A DNA stretch of 8,461 nt. It comes from Campylobacterales bacterium. GTDB taxonomy: Bacteria > Campylobacterota > Campylobacteria > Campylobacterales > Arcobacteraceae. The position numbers and the translations under genes are program-made. Positions 6,197 to 8,461 of the stretch are shown in pieces (the first letter of the stretch is position 1; every line of letters starts with the position of its first letter). The DNA lies in the NCBI GenBank assembly GCA_019752775.1, contig JAIELU010000099.1, forward strand, positions 1-8,461, in the 5' to 3' direction. The notes beneath the pieces were generated by a model. The model was not told where the DNA came from, did no database searches, and saw only the letters and a list, made by a program, of their open reading frames with translations.

Positions 6197-6754
6197 TTGA
6201 GTAAAGATATTGTATTAAACGAGAGTGACAAAAAAATATTAGTAGATTCAATAAGAAGTGTAAATGATTTTCCAAAGCATGGAATTGTTTTTAAAGATAT
6301 TACAACTTTATTAAATAATAAAGTTGCATTCAAGCTTTTGATGGATCATTTAGAAGATAGATATAAATCTTACAATTTAGATTATGTTGCTGGAATTGAC
6401 TCTCGTGGTTTTATTTTTGGTGCTGCACTTGCTGATAGATTGGGCGTTGGTTTTGTTCCTGTACGAAAAAAAGGAAAACTTCCAACTACGACAGTTTGTG
6501 AAAAATATGAGCTTGAATATGGTTTTGATGAAGTTGAAATTCACCTTGATGCTTTTAATAATGAAAAAAATGTAAATGTTCTATTAATTGATGACATAAT
6601 AGTAAGTGGTGGAACTGCAAATGCAGCTGCAACTTTAATTAAAAAATTAGATGTAAATTTAGTAGAAGTATGTTTTTTAATGAATATACAAATATTAGAT
6701 GGTGCTAAAAAATTAAGAGAAATAGCTCCTGTTTATTCAGTGTTAGAAATTTAA
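6197..6754 (+). CDS. apt: Adenine phosphoribosyltransferase (TTG start)
   Basis: Apt joins adenine and PRPP to give AMP and pyrophosphate, the adenine salvage reaction, in the cytoplasm. The 185 residues, close to the usual 170-185, show the family from end to end: the N-terminal signature IRSVNDFPKHGIVFKDIT (19-36), AGIDSRGFIFG (65-75), the flexible segment RKKGKLP (90-96) followed by YELEYG (104-109), and the PRPP-binding loop VLLIDDIIVSGGT (128-140) with Asp132 and Asp133. The start is TTG, not ATG; it is chosen for the well-placed AAGGA before it and because no later start keeps the N-terminal signature. The gene is divergent from ligE and is followed after 23 bases by trpB, probably in one operon. 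No frame damage is seen. Confidence 0.97.
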   Translation: MSKDIVLNESDKKILVDSIRSVNDFPKHGIVFKDITTLLNNKVAFKLLMDHLEDRYKSYNLDYVAGIDSRGFIFGAALADRLGVGFVPVRKKGKLPTTTVCEKYELEYGFDEVEIHLDAFNNEKNVNVLLIDDIIVSGGTANAAATLIKKLDVNLVEVCFLMNIQILDGAKKLREIAPVYSVLEI

Positions 6755-6777
6755 TAATTTAATAAAAAGAGAAATAA

Positions 6778-7986
6778 ATGAGTAATTATATTCCAAAACC
6801 AAGTATATTTGATCCTAATGAAAAAGGTCAGTTTGGTATTTTTGGTGGACAATATGTTCCTGAAACTTTAATGCCGATTTTAAAAGAGTTAGAAGCTGAA
6901 TATAAAAAATATAGATTTGATAAAGAATTTTGGACAGAAGTTAATTATTTATTAAAAGATTATGTTGGACGAGAAAATCCTTTATATTTTGCAAAAAATA
7001 TAAGTGATGAAATTGGTGCAAAAGTATATTTAAAAAGAGAAGATTTAAATCATACAGGGGCACATAAAGTAAATAATGTAATAGCTCAAGGATTACTTGC
7101 TAAGAAACTAGGAAAAACAAAAGTCATAGCAGAAACAGGAGCTGGTCAACATGGAGTTGCAACTGCTACTATTGCTGCTCTTATGGGTTTAGAATGTACT
7201 GTTTTTATGGGTGCAAAAGATGTTGAGCGACAAGAATTAAATGTATTTAGAATGAAACTATTAGGTGCAAAAGTAATAGCTGTCCAAAGTGGAAGTAAAA
7301 CTTTAAAAGATGCCATGAATGACGCGATTAGATATTGGGTTACAAACGCTCGTGATACTTTTTATATAATTGGTACAGTGGCAGGTCCTCATCCATATCC
7401 TATGATGGTTCGAGATTTCCAAGCTGTTATTGGATATGAAGCTAGAAAACAGATTTTAGAAAAAGAGAATAGATTGCCAGATTATGTGGTTGCTTGTATT
7501 GGTGGAGGTTCTAATGCTATTGGTATTTTTTCACACTTCTTAGAAGATAAAGAAGTAACTTGCATTGGAATTGAAGCTGGTGGTTTAGGACTTGATACGG
7601 ATAAACATGGCTGTTCACTAGAAAAAGGAAGTCCTGGAGTTTTACACGGACAATGTTCATATTTACTTCAAGATGAAGATGGTCAAGTAATAGAAGCTCA
7701 CTCTTTTAGTGCGGGACTTGATTATCCAGGAATTGGACCTGAACACTCTTTTCATAAAGATAATAAATCTGTTTCTTATGACTCAATAACGGATAAAGAA
7801 GCTTTAGATGCTTTTGTATGGCTTAGTAGAAAAGAGGGAATTATTCCAGCTTTTGAGTCATCACATGCAATCGCTTATTTAAAAAAAGCAAAGGAGAAAT
7901 TTAAAGATAAAATAGTTATCGTAAACTTATCTGGTCGAGGAGATAAAGATATGGTACAAGCTAAAAGTTTGTTAAATTTTGAATAA
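6778..7986 (+). CDS. trpB: Tryptophan synthase beta chain
   Basis: TrpB condenses indole with L-serine to form L-tryptophan, using pyridoxal phosphate, normally in an alpha2-beta2 complex with TrpA. The 402 residues match the ordinary TrpB1 length (397 in E. coli). The opening FGIFGGQYVPETLMP (19-33) is typical. The PLP lysine is Lys97 in HTGAHKVNN, catalytic Glu119 lies in AETGAGQHG, the phosphate-binding loop is GGGSNA (242-247), and the C-terminal SGRGDKD is at 385-391. The ATG follows a weak AAAGAG. No trpA or other trp gene is in the window: apt is 23 bases upstream and a dedA-like gene 12 bases downstream, so this gene seems detached from a classical trp operon, or trpA is elsewhere. 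No leader peptide or attenuator is seen before it. Confidence 0.98.
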   Translation: MSNYIPKPSIFDPNEKGQFGIFGGQYVPETLMPILKELEAEYKKYRFDKEFWTEVNYLLKDYVGRENPLYFAKNISDEIGAKVYLKREDLNHTGAHKVNNVIAQGLLAKKLGKTKVIAETGAGQHGVATATIAALMGLECTVFMGAKDVERQELNVFRMKLLGAKVIAVQSGSKTLKDAMNDAIRYWVTNARDTFYIIGTVAGPHPYPMMVRDFQAVIGYEARKQILEKENRLPDYVVACIGGGSNAIGIFSHFLEDKEVTCIGIEAGGLGLDTDKHGCSLEKGSPGVLHGQCSYLLQDEDGQVIEAHSFSAGLDYPGIGPEHSFHKDNKSVSYDSITDKEALDAFVWLSRKEGIIPAFESSHAIAYLKKAKEKFKDKIVIVNLSGRGDKDMVQAKSLLNFE

Positions 7987-7998
7987 AAAAGGGGTATT

Positions 7999-8461
7999 GT
8001 GAAAGAGCTTTTTAGAAAAATTCAACCCCATTCGGGAAAAATATTAGCAGTATTCTTGATTTTATTTTTCTCATTTCTAGCTTATAATTTATATAATGCA
8101 CCAGTAGAAGGTTTTGAAGAAAAATTTGTATATCTTCTTAGAAAATATGGATATATAATACTTTTTGCATGGGGAATGTTAGAGGGTGAAGCTGGTCTCA
8201 TAATGGCTGGATTATTGGCACATACAGGTGATATGAATCTTTATATTGCAATATTTGTTGCAGGTCTTGGTGGTTTTGCTGGGGATCAAGTTTATTTTTA
8301 TATTGGTAGATTCAATAAAGATTATGTTTATAAGAAATTTAGAGGACAAAGAAGAAAATTTGCATTTGCACATTTACTTCTAAAAAAACATGGATGGCCA
8401 ATAATTTTTATACAAAGATATATGTATGGAATGAGAACAATAATTCCTATTTCTATTGGAC
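7999..8461 (+). CDS. DedA family membrane protein, N-terminal part (cut by right edge)
   Basis: The frame opens with GTG at 7999 and runs without a stop through 154 codons to the window end, so the C-terminus is missing. The start follows AAGGGG (7989-7994) by four bases. The product begins MKELFRKIQPHSGK, then a membrane helix (about 15-31), followed by DedA features: LEGEAGLIMAGLLAHTG with the conserved acidic/glycine pattern, AGLGGFAGDQVYFYIGR with the G...GD...Y..G signature, and a later arginine segment IIFIQRYMYGMRTIIP. DedA/SNARE-associated proteins are inner-membrane proteins; some members act as lipid-carrier flippases (undecaprenyl phosphate or phosphatidylethanolamine), while others are unassigned. 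Which one this is cannot be told. It lies 12 bases after trpB and is probably in the same operon. Confidence 0.88.
   Translation, partial: MKELFRKIQPHSGKILAVFLILFFSFLAYNLYNAPVEGFEEKFVYLLRKYGYIILFAWGMLEGEAGLIMAGLLAHTGDMNLYIAIFVAGLGGFAGDQVYFYIGRFNKDYVYKKFRGQRRKFAFAHLLLKKHGWPIIFIQRYMYGMRTIIPISIG

Noticed and set aside
6145..6333. Minus-strand open frame across the apt start
   Set aside because: It covers the apt ribosome binding site and N-terminal signature and has no start signals of its own.
7985..7994. A/G run before the dedA-like gene as a phase-variable tract
   Set aside because: Four G residues are too few for slippage-based switching, and the run fits simply as part of the ribosome binding site.

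Overview
The window looks like ordinary chromosome from an Arcobacter-type member of the Campylobacterota (Aliarcobacter/Arcobacter). I infer this from the very low G+C content, the lineage-typical histidine kinase box NIAHQWRQPLS, an IspG and a DnaB that read like the Campylobacter/Arcobacter forms (DnaB carries the charged insertion I associate with this group), and promoters with clear TATAAT-like -10 boxes but poor -35 boxes. No species can be named from the sequence alone. I see no insertion sequence, tRNA, rRNA, CRISPR array or prophage, and no stretch over about 140 bases without a gene.

Left part, minus strand: the first codons of a probable cvpA (running off the left edge, with its own promoter) lie downstream of a 691-residue membrane sensor histidine kinase that has no response regulator beside it. 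A 106-base divergent control region separates the kinase from the next block. It holds two small perfect dyads, one around each proposed -10 element.

Middle, plus strand: ispG (isoprenoid precursor synthesis, MEP pathway) and dnaB (replicative helicase) overlap by one base and are almost certainly one operon. A separately promoted small type IV pilin-like protein follows. It meets tail to tail, with one base between stop codons, a minus-strand gene for an exported minimal ATP-dependent DNA ligase (Lig E type). A pseudopilin and a periplasmic ligase together hint at handling of external DNA, as in natural transformation, but this is inference.

Right part, plus strand: apt (adenine salvage, TTG start), trpB (last step of tryptophan synthesis, without trpA next to it) and the start of a DedA-family membrane protein gene (GTG start, cut by the right edge) are closely spaced and probably co-transcribed.

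Nothing here is convincingly a new multi-gene system. The points most worth a second look are the pseudopilin/Lig E pair, the DnaB insertion, the possible leaderless ispG start inside a dyad, and the orphan kinase with its Cys-X-Cys sensor domain and promoter dyad.
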